From Saksenaea vasiformis B4078 (Eukaryota > Mucoromycota > Mucoromycetes > Mucorales > Saksenaeaceae), in contig JNDT01001637.1 in the NCBI GenBank assembly GCA_000697055.1, positions 1-63,384 on the forward strand: 63,384 nucleotides of DNA. The letters are read 5' to 3'. Below the pieces are notes generated by a model. The model saw only the letters and a program-made list of their open reading frames with translations. It did not search any database and had not been told where the DNA came from. Both the position numbers and the translations under genes were made by a program. Position 1 is the stretch's first letter. Every line of letters starts with the position of its first letter. Below, in pieces: positions 49,559 to 62,052 of the stretch.

Positions 49559-50370
49559 ATGAAACTCTTTTTGCTTGTTTCGCTGCTTATATCTACCATC
49601 GCATCTGCCGCGATAATCGCTCGTCGACATCCAACTGCCCAGAACAAATTGCTCAGCGGCAGTGTCCCTTTCAAGGGTGTCTGGTACATTACGGGATATT
49701 CCAAGAATTTATACGACCTTATGCTCGAGAATTTTGCCAAAGCCAACTTGACCATAATATGCGACGAAGTTGTAAGCACCAAAACCGAGGGGAACACACT
49801 CTTCGTCGACGAGAGAGCTACTTTGCAAAGGACGGACACGAAGGCTACTGGCAATATCTGTGCCAAAGCAGAGTATGACGTGATCGGAAAGCCTGATGAT
49901 CGGGGAGTATTCGGCATGCAGCTCTCTGTTGGTAAGTAACGACGACAAAAAGAAGAGCATTTTGCTTGTCTTTTGGCTCATCTTTTACTATAGCTGCGTT
50001 TACCGCCAAAAAGAGTGATTGGAAGAGGCTGTACCCCAATTATGATGATAAGTCATCCTCGGACAGAGTCACTGTCCCTTGCTCAGTACCTAGGCAGTAC
50101 CCAGCGCACGGCAAACTACTTTCTTCCAAGGAAAATAACACTTTTGATGCAGTCCTTCTCTGGACTTACGGAAAATATTACTTTCATGGCGATAGCGACA
50201 TTTCTGCCGATGAAATTTTGGCTTCTATTCTCACCAGAACGCCTACTATTGATGACGCTATCTTCGAGTCATACAATCAGCAATCCACTCCATACCTTAA
50301 CGGTGGGGGGCTAGTGAGGTGGGACAACAACTGTAACGATCACTGGGAATTCCGTCTAGTCCATTGTTGA
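49559..50370 (+). CDS. Secreted lipocalin-like protein, copy 2
   Basis: Two exons (49559-49931, 49994-50370) give 249 residues. Signal peptide MKLFLLVSLLISTIASAAII, lipocalin motif FKGVWYITGYSKN, the shared blocks TKTEGNTLFVDERATLQRTD and AAFTAKKSDW, and the terminal LTRTPTIDDAIFESY with a Cys (NNC) match copy 1. The intron sits at the same place (before AAFTAKKSDW) in the same phase. It differs by a longer segment after the signal cleavage region, added Cys residues (for example NICAKAEYD and VPCSVP) and a C-terminal extension ending LVHC, so disulphide pairing may differ. Regions of the barrel have diverged more than the signal peptide and the TKTEGNT block. Confidence 0.75.
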
Positions 50371-50704
50371 AAGATGCATTTGACCATAGTCGATCAACGC
50401 AGCGGTTAGTGGTTGCTAAGAATAAAGTGCCAGGGCGTCTCACTAATTTTTGTCCCAACCGAGCTGAGTTAAAAGTCAAGGCAATGTTGACCAATTAACG
50501 TTGACAGGTCAGGTTTTTCTTCAGAGCCGGGAGAACTATCACCACGCAGATGTACTTTTATCCTGGGTTGGATTAAAACAAGAAGATTTGATACTGTTCA
50601 AAACCGATCGCACCCTCCCACGTGGAGAGGATTAAAATCAATAATCCTTTGAAAGTCTTCTTCTTTTTAATCAAACAAATAAACTGTTGTATGTACAATT
50701 TTTC

Positions 50705-51085
50705 TCAAAATTTCAAGTATACACGATGATGATTTGAATTTCCCGAAAGCCTTCGTTTCTGGCCACTGCACCAGTTTAAAAATAGACGAATACAATGCGG
50801 GTCGGTATCAATAGCAGGTGAACGGGCTGGAGGAGGAGCATGTCTTGAAGGTCTTGTTCGCACACGACCTCTTCGTTTTAATGTACAAGGACTTTGATGG
50901 CGCAAGTCATATATGCAATCGTTAGGTTCAACGTTAACAGCAAGTCTGTTTTTCATCAATAGCAATTTGCAGTCGCTTCCTTCTGTGGAGGAGGATAGCC
51001 ATGTGTTCGTAGACGAATGTATTGTATGAATGTCGTCGAAATGTTCAGTAAACCGTGATCCTTGGACCATACTGTTAAAACGCAA
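50705..51085 (-). CDS. Hypothetical Arg-rich protein (126 aa)
   Basis: A single-exon ORF with balanced composition in the N-terminal half (HFDDIHTIHSSTNTWLSSST) and an Arg/Pro-rich stretch (KRRGRVRTRPSRHAPPPARS) near residues 70-90. I recognise no family. It overlaps another minus-strand ORF (51255-50956) in a different frame. Retained as a candidate because its composition differs from the AT-rich surroundings. Confidence 0.3.
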   Translation of the reverse strand: MRFNSMVQGSRFTEHFDDIHTIHSSTNTWLSSSTEGSDCKLLLMKNRLAVNVEPNDCIYDLRHQSPCTLKRRGRVRTRPSRHAPPPARSPAIDTDPHCIRLFLNWCSGQKRRLSGNSNHHRVYLKF

Positions 51086-53240
51086 ACCATCAAAAACCCA
51101 AGAGAAAGGAAGAAAGAGAGATTGTAGATACCGTTTTGTTTTGTCTGTGGTAAAAAGAAAAATTGATATAACGTCGGAGCTTTTAATTGTTTCTGAAAGA
51201 AATTCATTGGTGAGGGGTGGTCCTTAAAATTCATGTGCATTAACACCAGGTGCAAAGGAATTTACACACCACTGCACCCTTAAAAAATTCACTAGGTAGA
51301 TCTAGAAGAAATGTATAAATTAACATTAGTTATTGGCCTAGTCATCACAATTCCTTTATTCTACTGCAATAGAGAGATTACGTTCAAAGTAGTAACATTT
51401 GGAACGGTTAAGAGGCTGGAAACCCTAGTTTTACTCGCTATCAAAGTATTTGGACGTGTGCGTGACAGTTCCTGCAGGTTCTGTTGAAAACCTGCATTGC
51501 ATACCTGTATAGAAGGTCGTAATCACTTAGTGTGGTATGCTCCAAAACAGACTGTGTATATGAACATGGAAAATGCTTTGCCATCAAGGTTGTAACGGTC
51601 TACTGTCTATTTCGGGATTTTGCATCTTCCAAATTACTCTGCCCAGTAAGAACAATATTAAGTCAATTGTTGCGGAAGTAGCTCTATCTATATTACGTTC
51701 GTAGTACTGTAGAGATAGCCTCCCTTTGACTGACACAAAAGACACGACAGAGATAAAGTTCTTTGGTCTCACAGTGAATACGGGGTGTAAGGGTTGTTTA
51801 CAGGGACGCATGAATTTTTTTTCTTTTCCGCTTGTCATTTAGGCTGCATGACTTCCGTCCCGAGCCGACGAGCCTGTGATGTACCATCGTTCATCACTCA
51901 AGTCCAAGTTATTATATTCAGCATGGCTTACTTTCCACAGTAGGTATCCAGGTGTTGCATTGCTTCGAATTCTCTGCAGAGCGTTACAACTGCAAAACTG
52001 ACCGTCACAGCGACTTTTCCTATAAAGTTAGTACGAGAAAAATAAATGCTCCTTTGTTCGCTTCATTTCTGTCCCACATGCTTTGCGCCGCCTAAACCAT
52101 AAATAACGCCAAGTCTACGCTATTGGAAAGAGAGAAGGTTTAACAGTGTGTGTGCAACGCATGGTCGTCGGCTAACGAATAGTGGCACTCGTGCGAAAAA
52201 ATACGTCGTACAGCGTGTGAATCCTTTACAGTCAGCGCGAAGATCGTCAGCAACTTCGCAATTTTGAACAAAAGCCAGGTAGTATAAGAACAGCGCTACC
52301 ATATCAAGGAAGGATTATGACGCGACGCCAATCCCCGAATATTTTCTTTTATGCAATCTTTCAGTTAGGGTCTCACATCAAAGGTGTAGGCCAACTTGCT
52401 CTTTTTCTTTCTCTTTTCATTAGTGCTTTTTACATGGAAGCAGAGCCTTTTGTGGTATGTAGCTGTAATTCCGTGAAAGCATCAAACGTCAAATGCTACT
52501 TGTCAAAATGTAAACGTAGTTACAATAGTTACAATCTGTAAACCTTTTTCCGAGCATGATGCAAGTGCATCGGCTGCTAATCGAGATCCGTTGACTCGGC
52601 CTTACCATGGACGCAAAATTGATTATTGGAGCGGCATATAACGTATTTCATGGTTGCTAAAAGAAAAGGGTGGGTTATGTCCTTTACTTAGCCTGAAGTT
52701 GTCCCGCCACTCGCGTCTGGAAGTCTTTTTTTTGTTGTTGTCGTAATCATTATCTTTATTGAAAGCATGACATATCATGCTTAACCTAGTGAATTCATGC
52801 TTGGCCATGCTATCGTCACACGGCTACATAACCTTTGCATCTCTTCCATATCTATGTATCTCTGTTTTCCAGATAATATTGCCATACATTGGATTGATAA
52901 AAAAGCTGATAAAATGCACGAAAAGGAAACAGAAGAGAAGTCGGTCTTCGCCTTGAACGCCCACCACACCCCTCCTCTGGAACATTTTCCGTGTCAAATA
53001 ATGAAACCAATCTCTGACACGCAACGCAGCATGGAAAAGTACAGCGTCCCATTACAAGCATTGAATCAACGTGAAAAGAACAACTTAGTCAACACAAAGT
53101 TCATTTGGAGTAGATGCCAAGTTCAAGTCTTACAGTGACGCGAAAACTTTGAAGCGAAACATTGCAAAACCCCGCTTGGCCCTATTTGAGAGTCGCAGAA
53201 ACGCCAAACCCCTTCTTTTTAACCTTTATCCTCACTGACC
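51086..53240. other. Gene-poor region upstream of the NADH dehydrogenase
   Basis: ORFs at 51838-51584 (-), 52317-52541 (+, with one hydrophobic segment) and 52797-53138 (+) have no signature. The last 100 bp is probable promoter and leader of the dehydrogenase. Confidence 0.45.
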
Positions 53241-55341
53241 ATGTTATATCCTCGACTGCTTCGGTTAAATGCAAAAAGCTTTGCTCCACGAATCTATGCT
53301 GGTGTCCAGACTCGTAGCGCAGCGAGCGTTGCACCTTCGCCTGTCAGACGCCGTTTCCGTCGTGCGATATTGCTCGGCACAAGTGCTGCAGCTGCAGGAG
53401 GATTGGTGTATTACATGATGCAAGATCCATATGTTATTGAGGACGCGAAAGGTGCGCATAAGCATGTCCCTCATCTTGCATTGTTTCCCGAGCCAGGTGG
53501 CGCGAAGGGACTTCCGATAGCTGCGCACCATCTGGATGAAGAAAGTCAAGAAGAGACCAAACCAAGATTGGTTATTGTAGGAGGCGGTTGGGCATCTGTA
53601 TCTGTATTGAATAGCTTGGACAAAGGCAAATACAATGTAACCGTTATCAGTGACAACAATTATTTCCTTTTTACTCCGCTGTTGCCTAGTGCGACCGTCG
53701 GAACCCTTGAGCTGAGGTTAGGTTGATAGTTTTCCCCCGGCGTGCTTACTGAATGAAGCAGATCTCTCCTTGAACCCCTGCGTAAAATTGCTTTACGTGT
53801 CAAGGCGCACTTTCTGGAGGCCAAAGCTGTCGATGTAGATCTGGAAAACAAAATGGTCGAGGTCAAGGGCATCAATGATGCAGGTCATTTTTATGTGCCT
53901 TACGACAAGCTGGTCGTAGCTGTGGGAGCAACAAGCATTACTCACGGCATTGAAGGCATCGAGAATACCACACAACTCAAAACTATCATGGACGCTATTG
54001 ATATCCGAAGGAAGGTTACAAGCAATGTAGAGAAAGCTTGCTATCCCACAACCAGTCCGGAAGAACGTAAACGATTGTTAAGCTTTGTTATCTGTGGAGG
54101 TGGGCCCACAGGCGTTGAGTTTGCCGCTGAGCTGTTTGACTGGATAAACGAAGATCTTGTCAAGTGGGTACGTATGAAACACAAGGGAAGAGACTATCCG
54201 CAGCTAAACCGATCGGATGCAGTTCCCCAAGCTTATTCGCGAAGAGGTTTCCATTTCGATCATTCAGTCAAGAGATCACATATTGAACACATTCGATGCT
54301 CAAATTAGTGACTACGCTGAACGCCGATTTAACCGTGAAAGAATCAATGTCATCACAAATGCACGTGTGACCAAGATTGAAGAGGATAAGGTTATTTATC
54401 GTCGCAAAAATGGGGATCCAGAGAACCCCAAACTCGAGGAAATCCCATATGGACTCTGCTTGTGGTCTACCGGCATTGGTTCGTATGATGAAAAAGACGA
54501 CAAGCGTTACTGACTTGGGAGGATTAAGCTATGTCTCCATTTGCTAGAACTCTTACGCAAAAATTGGAATCACAGGCGCACAAACGTGTGCTTAGCACGG
54601 ATGGTTACCTCTACTTGAAAGGCACCGATGACATTTTTGCTCTCGGTGATTGTGCATCCATCCAGAACCCGAAGCTAATCGAGCATATTATGGATATCTT
54701 TGAGAATGCAGACGCGTAAGGATATTAATGACATTTAGTGGCGGCTCATTTCTCCTTACCTGTGGTTTTAGGAACCATGACGGATCCTTGACTAAAACCG
54801 AGTTTACCACTGCGATAGAACATATGCGTCGGCGCTTCCCGTTGACGGAAGAGCATCTTTCGCAATTGGAGGTGCTGTTTACAGAATATGATTTTGATAA
54901 GAGTGGCACGCTGGAACTTGATGAAATGCGGGCCATGCTAAATCACATTGACAGTACAATGACGGATTTGCCTGCGGTATGATTACTGTTTTTTACATCA
55001 CGAAGATACTGACGGTATCGCAGACAGCGCAAGTTGCTAGCCAAGAGGGACGATACCTAGGAAAATACCTATCTAAGCTCGCTGATGCTAATGGTGACGA
55101 AGCACTAGCTAAGAAGCAAATGGGCCCGTTCCACTACCGACACCTGGGCACCTTGGCGTATCTGGGAAATACAGCAGTTGGTGAGTTTAGCAAAGGCTAC
55201 AAGATGATTGGAGGACTGTGGGCACTCTACCTATGGCGCAGCGTTTATTGGAGTGAGCAAGTCAGCATGAGAACTAGAATGAATCTGAGCTTGGACTGGT
55301 CCAAACGGGCTCTCTGGGGACGAGATATCTCGACGGTTTAG
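53241..55341 (+). CDS. NDE1: External alternative NADH dehydrogenase (type II) with two EF-hands
   Basis: Six exons (53241-53716, 53762-54167, 54223-54478, 54529-54715, 54772-54976, 55024-55341) give 615 residues. An Arg-rich presequence ([20 protein letters not shown]) and a hydrophobic stretch ([18 protein letters not shown]) target the inner membrane. FAD- and NADH-binding Rossmann motifs are [12 protein letters not shown] and [23 protein letters not shown] marks the second FAD contact. Two canonical EF-hand loops lie between ALGDCA and the C-terminus, [12 protein letters not shown] and [12 protein letters not shown], with all ligands present. The tail [21 protein letters not shown] fits the family membrane helix. 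It oxidises NAD(P)H without proton pumping; the EF-hands predict calcium control, as in Neurospora NDE1. Intron 4 splits the first EF loop. Confidence 0.93.
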
Positions 55342-56268
55342 AAATGTATAGGTGGTTAAAAGAATGACATAAAACGAAGCCGTCGTTCTTAATTGATCCA
55401 CCCATTTATAACTGGAAAAGTAACAGATGTGCCAGTAATCCAGTGGCGCTGTATGAAGGTGCACACACGATGTACGTGTAGCACATGCGTAACAAGGAAT
55501 TTTTTATGTTCTTAGCATCTTCCACTATGTTATCTGAATCTTAGAAAGGTGACGATGGAGCATGAAGATCAATTGTGGCGGAAGAATGATTGTAATATTT
55601 CATATCTTGGTACTAGCAGATTCTTTGCTCTGCGGCATAAGAAAGCACAAAGATTGCGTACCATGTTTCTCAGCTCTCTCTCTCGAAAAAAAGAAGTCCA
55701 TCTGTCTCGGTTGCAATATTTCGATCTTTTTCGGCGATTTATTGCTTGTGGTAATAATGTAGAAAAGTGCGATGAAAAGTTACCGACATTAAGGATATCC
55801 GTCGTGGTGGATATCATAGAGAATCCGGGAATTTCTATATCAGCAAGAAGACATATAAATAGATCTCTATGGATTGAGGCAAGGATATTAAAGGAGGATC
55901 CTCCAAGATGCCCAATTTCCAGGGTCCCGCTACAGTCTCCGTTCCTCGGGCGGGGATTATAAGTTGCCTCGGACACGATATGGTTATTGTGTCCAGATGG
56001 CGTTCCGGAAGACTTCTCTCTCCCGGGTCACACGCGTATGCAGCCGGGTTCATTTCAGGTGAACATGCATCGTCAGTTCAGTCACCTTCACTTCCAGCCA
56101 GAGAAGGAAAAAAAAAAGGGCCCATAAAAAAATAATTCCTATTCTGCATGCCATTGCTACCGTTGCCACAGTTGACAGTATTTAGACTTTCCTCTTTCAC
56201 GTCCTGTGGCGTTTTTCTACTTCTCAAAATAGACTCGTACCAACGACATCGCTCTCTTTTAACTTGCA
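55342..56268. other. Intergenic, no supported gene
   Basis: Overlapping ORFs on both strands (55549-55962 + and 55976-55569 -) lie in a palindrome-rich composition and show no domain. Confidence 0.45.
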
Positions 56269-59046
56269 ATGACCTGTGGCAATCACCATCCTAATCTAAG
56301 GTCAGACTCCCCTGCTGACAGGTCTCCATCATTCCTGCCTACGAAAGACGCTACTTCTGCCTTTCCTCTTCCTGCTACTGTGGAACAATCTCTCGAAGAA
56401 TGGCTTAATCGAAGTTCACCTAGTTCTCCTTCTTCTTCACTACTCGAGGTATGCCGTTGTTGCGGTCAACATGAGTGTGAAACGCTGGAAACCGTAAATA
56501 AGACAATAAAAAAACTCGAGTCTGACACTCGTTTGGCTGCAGGCAAGTGAAACAGAAGAATATCGTTCATCGAAATAACATGATCGTTTCAAAAGAGATC
56601 GGCCAGAGCTTATTGCAAAAACATGAACTCTTTGTCCTTGAATCCAATCGTACAGTAGCATCTTTGCAATCCCAGGTAAACGATTGTCATTATGTTTGTC
56701 CTTTGTGTAACATTCATTGTTCATCTAGCTAGATGAATCACGCATGCAAATGCATGAACTCATTCAGTCACTTGAAGACGCCGAAACTGCCAAACAAGAT
56801 TTAAATGAAGAACAAGCAAAGCTGACTCGAGGCTGTCAAAGGACACAAATGGTACTACTTAAAGGGGGGGAAGAGTTGGTCATCATCCCTGACTTCCGTT
56901 ACTTCTTATGTAGGCTTTGGATGCTATTGTCAAAGACCTGGAATTCGCCAACGCAAAATGCGCCGAATTAACGAAAGATTTGGAAGGAAAAAATATGGAA
57001 ATCGAAAAACTTCGCATATTCAAGATCATGGCGCGTCAGGCCGATATCCGTGAAGAAGCTCTGCGTGCAAAGGTAAAACCAGAAGTTATTTACTGGATAT
57101 ATCTATAATTTGCTTATGATGATTATTAGCTGGAAGATACTCGCCAGGAGTTAGCCATTTCACGAAAAAACGAATTGATCCTTGAATCCCGCCAAAAGAA
57201 GCTGAAGACGAGATGTGGTGAGAGCAGCTATTGTTTTTCTGTTACCTCTTTGTTTTTAAACTTGAGTTTCAGAATCGTTATCGGTCGCTTGTGAAAAATC
57301 CGGCAAGAATCCATTCGAAACGTACCCCGAGAGCAACCTGACGTGGTTAAAATCGTACAATGAAAAGTTGAAAGCAGATATAACCAAGGTACTAACCTTT
57401 ACTAATGCATGCTTCTCACTACTTTCTGCTCTCTCGCGCAGCTTACATCCAACATCGTACCAAGTACAGAAATGTCCGGTCATCTCGTCTCTCTTATTAA
57501 AGAGCTTGTTGCAGCCAACAGTAAATTGAAGTCGGATCTCTTGGATTGCAGAGAGCAGCTCTCAGAAGCGCAAAGCGATCTATATGCTCTTAGTGGTCAC
57601 CTGGATGAGGTAGAGTCTCCTGTAGATTTCGGCGCAAGACGTGATAGTGCTTCCATAAGTGAAACCAGGACGGAAGACAAAGCCTACCCAGTTAAGCCCA
57701 AAGTGCGCCGTGCTGCATCCATAAAGGAAAGCAAAAAAATAAAAACGTCCAAGGAACCGTTGCCTCGCACCAAAACACTACCAGTACCAACGCCTTCTCT
57801 TTCCATGCCGTCATCGCAAAATACAGCAGTTATTCACCACCATTATCACCATTATGTTACGCGTGGAAAGAAGAAAATGAATACGAGAGAAAGGTCGAAG
57901 AACGCCGACCCGAAGATACCAGAAGAGCCTCAGCCTTGCACCAGTAATACCAACGACAACAATGGCGCCTGCGATACCCTTGAATCAGAGAGAAGACAGA
58001 TCTTACTGAGATCGACCACATGTTCTCCTTCTGGATCTATAAATACAGACGATCATAGCCATGATAGCACTCACAGCGACAATCCCATTTGTAGCGATGA
58101 TCGATCAAAACCTCCTTACTGCGCACTAGAGTGGCATATTTCTCAGGTGATTTCACGACTAAGGGCGACAGACATCAGAGCACTGAACCGGCGTCTGCGT
58201 CGCGCCTTCGATATGCTTGAGCTGAGCAATATGAGCAATTCCATCATTGAAAACGTCCTAGTGGATGTCGACACGTTGGATACGCGTTTCGCATGGCTCA
58301 ATGACAAATCATTGATTGAGGAAGAGAAATGGATGTCCGACATGTCGCTCGAGTACTTCTTCCCGATTGTCCGACTTTTCCAAGACGTACTAAAGGAAAT
58401 CGGTCATCTAAGAGTGACAATGAATGAATTGCAAGTCGATTATGTCAAAAAAGTAGAAGAGAGCGGTCTTCGTGTCGAGCAAGAGATCATTAGGAAACGC
58501 CGTCAAGAGCAATCAACAGAAAAGCCTATTTCTCCCTTGGCATGGCTAACTAGTGTATTCTCCCGCGCAGCAGCGACAGCACCGCCACCACCGCCACCCC
58601 AAGCGCGAAGATCGAGGAGACAATCCTTAGCGAGATCAGCGTCTAGCGATGACCTCACAGCACGATCTGTACGAGATAGATCCATCCTGGCAAAAATGGT
58701 AACGAACACCTCCATAGATGGTGGTGATGAAGAATCAATCGAACGCTATTTCCACCGTGTTAAAAATGATCGGTTTGGCCCACCACGACCGATAGGAGAT
58801 AAACCACAGGGACACATAACCATGCGTGCTTCGCAAAGCACAGGGACAATTCGCCGACGACCGAACACACGAGACCAACTACTTGCTTTACGACAACAGC
58901 AACAACAACAACAGCATCGGAATCCTTCTCCTTCTACATCAATTAGTTGGGAGATCCCCCGGCCAGCTTCACCTGGACGAGATGCTGAATGGAAGGTTGG
59001 CAGCGGTTCATTTTCCACGAACTGGTTAGGCATAGGCGAGAAATAA
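56269..59046 (+). CDS. Coiled-coil protein, unrecognised; possible cytoskeletal or scaffold role
   Basis: Seven exons (56269-56542, 56596-56675, 56729-56851, 56914-57072, 57130-57217, 57273-57388, 57442-59046) give 814 residues. The N-terminus is Ser/Pro-rich with a C-x-x-C pair (VCRCCGQHEC) near 62-71. Residues 75-350 are heptad-rich coiled coil (LQKHELFVLESNRTVASLQS, DAIVKDLEFANAKCAELTKD, KELVAANSKLKSDLLDCREQ). A polar middle contains HHHYHHYVTRGKKK. Next is a conserved-looking helical block (DIRALNRRLRRAFDMLELSN ... DTRFAWLNDKSLIEEE), a Pro run, and a Ser/Arg-rich tail with a Gln run (QQQQQQQHR). Intron 1 begins G|GCAAGT, a GC-AG intron. I do not recognise the family; microtubule or septum scaffolds have similar architecture. 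Confidence 0.75.
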
Positions 59047-59172
59047 TTAGCATAGAATAGATTAGATGATATAGCAGATCAGTCATGCTCCTAGCAATAA
59101 TGCTGGCTTATAACCAGCAGAGATTTCTTTGTTTCAAATATTCGGGTTCTTTAATCAAAGTTTTGGAAATGT

Positions 59173-60564
59173 TTATAAAATAGCTTCTGCCTTGCGTGGC
59201 ATCTTTGATATATGACTATCATCGTCCGTCTCCACTCCCGCCCGTTTCTTCAGCGTTTGTGCCACCAGCTCTGGGTTCGGGGCTTTCTGAGGTAATTTTT
59301 CTGGCGGCGTAGCCAGAGGTTGGTTACGGAAATATGGATGGCCAAGGCACTTTCGCACATAATCAGGCACATGTTTTCTACACTATGTTTTCTTACCTCG
59401 TGCGCCGTCCACCTTTTATTAGGATCAAATACAAGCATCTTTTCCAACAGATCTAGCGCGTCTGAACCAGCAGCCGTAAAATACTGTTGAAGTGGAACCT
59501 TCGGAAAGGTCTTGAACTGGATATAATCAGGTAACGATGTCATTCCCTAAGTGGCATGTTTGATCAACACGGCTATCGTTTCCTCTTGTGTTCCTTACTG
59601 GCCAGTCTGCTTCCGATGGTGTGCCCAGGGCGTGAAATATCTTTGTTAATTGATCCAAATCTGAATCACCTGCCACATAGGGCGTCCTCAACATGAGTTC
59701 TGCAAAAATACATCCAACGGCCCAAATGTCCACCGCGTACGAATACTCTCTAGCGCCAAATAGTAATTCAGGCGATCGATACCAGCTACACAAGAATTAC
59801 ATTAGATCTGTGTACAATCTCTGAACTGGTAGTTGAGTCATTACCGAGTAACCACTTCTGGTGTCATTTGTCTGTCGGGATCACCCCAATCCCTTGCGAG
59901 ACCAAAATCTGCTATTTTCAAGACGCCATCTCGCGTTAACAAAAGATTGTTTGGTTTCATATCCTGAAATATACATTTTTTTCTGCTTTAGATGTTCCTT
60001 CCGTAACCACAGTTCCAACTTTAGCACGTACAAAAAACTTACCCGATGTAGGATATAATGACGATGACAGTGATCCAGACCGCGGAGCATCATCAACATC
60101 CATGATTTCGTATCAGCAGGCATAAACAGAATGCTTTTGTCCTTGATAACTTGCTCGAGGTCAGAATCAAGGTATTCTAGAACAAGGTTCAAATTTGTTT
60201 TGTGCGAAAAAACGTCTATGAGCTTTTCCGGGCAACGGGCGTTATTATAAATCTGATCATGTCGCAGTAGTGATCTACCTCGATGACGTTGGGATGTTTC
60301 AGCTCCTGTAGAAATTTCACTTCACGAATAGCTGTGAGATCAAGCCCGTCTTTAAATTGTCCCATTTTGATCTTTTTGATAGCAACGATTCGTCCCGTCG
60401 AAATCTGTGTGCCTATACATTCCGGTCACTTCCAGAACACGACTGTAGGCATTGCATTTACCTCGGTAGACTACGGCAAAGGTACCCTCACCAACTTTGG
60501 CATCTTTTTGGTATTTCTTCTCAATGTACAAATTGCTCTCGTCTGCATCCTCATTGGCTGCCAT
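59173..60564 (-). CDS. CDK7: Cyclin-dependent kinase 7 (TFIIH/CAK kinase)
   Basis: Seven exons (60564-60462, 60412-60279, 60222-60043, 59963-59845, 59785-59599, 59546-59397, 59349-59173) give 349 residues, near the 346 of human CDK7. Seen in order: [43 protein letters not shown] with the NRTAIRE-like helix; [49 protein letters not shown] with the T-loop Thr; [18 protein letters not shown] and [12 protein letters not shown]. The MKPNNLL loop and the [15 protein letters not shown] block are CDK7-specific compared with other CDKs. It phosphorylates the RNA polymerase II CTD within TFIIH and may activate cell-cycle CDKs. The second-exon acceptor is fixed by [15 protein letters not shown]; a downstream AG gives the wrong frame. 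Confidence 0.93.
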
Positions 60565-61435
60565 GATTGAATTGGTACAAGCGGGTCGATCTGCGGACTC
60601 AAGTTGTCATCGTTTTCCTCCGCCCGCACAGCTACAGGAATTTTTTTTGGCGCCGTAGAGCAACCTATCCTATTGGTCAGGATTCGTCACTTAATCACAC
60701 TGGCAACCATCGCCACCATGACAGAGACCCCGCGAACCGACAAGATATGGAGGTATAGCGCATCACACGAAATGTGTACTACAATCTCAGAAGTATGCTC
60801 CTAATTGTAGAGGTTTAGCCTGCTTAAGCGAAATATCTGACACGGAACTGTTTTGGGATAGATAAATGACGTGCGAAAAGACCATGAAGGCCGTCAAAAC
60901 CGCAGTCAATCAGGGAAAGCATTGCTACATATTCAATCACTTCGAGAATTGCTGCGCATTTCGCGTATAAGTAAAACGCTCGAAAAGATGACGGTTTGTC
61001 TCCGTTCATTGGACTGTCTATAGCACTTTACATCTTTGGTTTGATGTAAAAGTATCTGCTCGCAAGCGCAAGATGATGTGGTGTCAACACATTAATGCTC
61101 CGATGACGCAAATGCATATCCAAAACGCTGGATTTATGAACAAAATATAAAGGAAAAAGGCCATCTAACGACCAGTTGTTTATCGCATTTCTGCACAACA
61201 CGCAAAGGATTTCTCCTATTCCAAGTGTAACCGAGCATTATGGTTGAGATGTGTATGTAATATAACCTCGCTGAAGCAAACGGGATTTCCGGTTTGGATA
61301 ATAGTATAATGTACAAGTTCTTTGATGCCCGCACTATGTCTGACATTCTTGCGGTGTAGAAGTATAAGCAAAGTCTTTGCCTTATCGTGTCGGCTCAAAT
61401 GGCTGAAATAGCATCGTCAGACCAAGATATTCTGT
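60565..61435. other. Intergenic, upstream of CDK7
   Basis: Contains the CDK7 leader. Short ORFs on both strands (60567-60758 +, 61009-60824 -, 61346-61134 -) show no signature. Confidence 0.45.
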
Positions 61436-62052
61436 TCACCCATCAGCCATTGTCTTTGCTTGTTCATGCTCAAATCTCTCAACATGGTTCCAATGATTCT
61501 TTTTCAGTTGTGAAGACCTCACCTAGAACAATATTTAGATGAATATAGAGACGCTGTAGGTCTATATACCTTGACCGTAGAAAAATCATCGCAAAGAACA
61601 TGGTACCATACTTTGCCCGTTTCATCCACATCTTTATCTTTGATTTTTATCACATTTCGGCCAATTAAATCGTTCATAGATTCATCAGCACTTTCGCATT
61701 CAATATCTGATGCACTATTTCCAGCCGTGTAAGATCGGAGATCGTCCGGCCTCACGAAACCTGCGCGGAAATCCCCTTCGCGTAATGGGATGATTACCGA
61801 TCTGACTTTTTTCCGTACCGTCACTTTATGATCTCGCATCTATTTGGTTCAGGTCAGTAGGCTCATTCTAAGTGTTGGACGGGCATGCCATGGGTAATTT
61901 ACAGTTTTTTGCGTGTGACTTTGCGTCGGCTGGTAATGAATTTTGCGCCAGCAACCAGAGCTTTTTTTGCGTTGCATGAACTCCGCCATTTGCAAAGAAA
62001 AGGGTCGACACGAACGCTTTACGTGAACACATGGAGGCTGATGGCGCTCCAT
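61436..62052 (-). CDS. Unrecognised spliced basic protein (168 aa)
   Basis: Three exons (62052-61903, 61839-61570, 61522-61436) join at two phase-0 introns (63 and 47 nt) to a 168-residue protein. Exon 1 is basic with several Cys (PPCVHVKRSCRP, KKSSGCWRK). Exon 2 has a Lys/Arg start (DHKVTVRKKVRSVIIPLREG), an acidic middle, and a compact block IGRNVIKIKDKDVDETGKVW YHVLCDDFSTVK. Exon 3 is charged (SQLKKNHWNHVERFEHEQAK). The block in exon 2 has the alternating strands and aromatic residues of a small chromo/Tudor-like fold, but that is only an impression. Competing ORFs in exon 1 (62071-61868) suggest caution about the first exon. Confidence 0.5.

Noticed and set aside
55549..55976. Long overlapping ORFs on both strands
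   Set aside because: Neither has a domain, splice support or distinctive composition, and they mirror each other.
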